A program made the translations under genes and the position numbers. A stretch of DNA of 28,833 nucleotides, from positions 484,300 through 513,132 of the forward strand of contig MU069529.1 of assembly GCA_002284615.2 (NCBI GenBank), given 5' to 3'. The DNA is from Dunaliella salina (lineage: Eukaryota; Chlorophyta; Chlorophyceae; Chlamydomonadales; Dunaliellaceae). The notes under the pieces were generated by a model, which made no database searches, was not told where the DNA came from, and saw only the letters and a list, made by a program, of their open reading frames with translations. Of the stretch, positions 28,695 through 28,833 are shown one piece after another (the stretch's first letter is position 1; the number at the start of each line of letters is the position of its first letter).

Positions 28695-28833
28695 CAGTTG
28701 CACGCAAGCAGTAAGCAGCTGCTAAAAATGCAGTTATCCTTGCCTGCTTGCTCGAGCCACCATCACCACCAGACCACAAGAGGTGTGTAAGCTAAAGTGA
28801 GTGAACATGAAAGGGTATGTATTATGTAACTTT
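28695..28833. other. Window end, likely intron or non-coding
   Basis: Too short to interpret. If the donor near 28577 is used, this is intron sequence of the gene starting at 28098. Confidence 0.3.

Overview
The window looks like nuclear DNA of a green alga or a close relative. The main gene is split into about 15 exons with GT..AG introns, exons are richer in G+C than introns, and the protein is a kinesin-14 with an N-terminal calponin-homology (CH) domain, an architecture known from plants and green algae. Decayed retroelements fill both flanks. There is no bacterial-style gene packing. I cannot name the species from sequence alone.

Layout. (1) 1-5,520 is a retroelement graveyard: a broken minus-strand Ty3/gypsy pol (RNase H, integrase, degenerate PHD finger), two fragments of an RNase H-encoding LINE-like pol, and LTR-like repeat blocks. 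(2) 5,520-6,968 has no convincing gene; its right end is the presumed promoter and 5' leader of the kinesin. (3) 6,969-21,752 is the kinesin gene on the plus strand. The reading frame joins through 15 exons to 3,159 coding bases (1,053 residues) plus stop: CH domain, coiled-coil stalk, motor domain, short coiled coil, then a Ser/Pro/Gly-rich tail. (4) 21,753-26,574 is mostly non-coding with a 183-bp (CT)n tract, further retroelement pieces and a second LTR-like copy preceded by a polypurine tract. (5) 26,575-27,469 is an 895-bp composite palindrome made of two ~404-bp inverted units separated and flanked by 88-bp palindromes. (6) 28,098 onward holds an open Pro/Ala/Gln-rich frame, possibly the first exon of another gene.

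The most striking observation is in the kinesin gene. At ten or more exon edges, the piece of DNA spanning the splice junction (exon end plus start of the intron, or the reverse) has been tandemly copied into the neighbouring intron. Copy number runs from one extra copy (exons 4, 11, 12 5', 15) to eleven extra ~90-bp units (exon 9 donor). Many copies keep a plausible AG acceptor and/or GT donor, so the introns are full of decoy or potentially alternative mini-exons. This looks like a mutational process acting repeatedly at splice junctions in one gene, with possible consequences for intron growth and splicing.

All exon joins were inferred by eye from reading frame and splice consensus; no transcript or database search was available.
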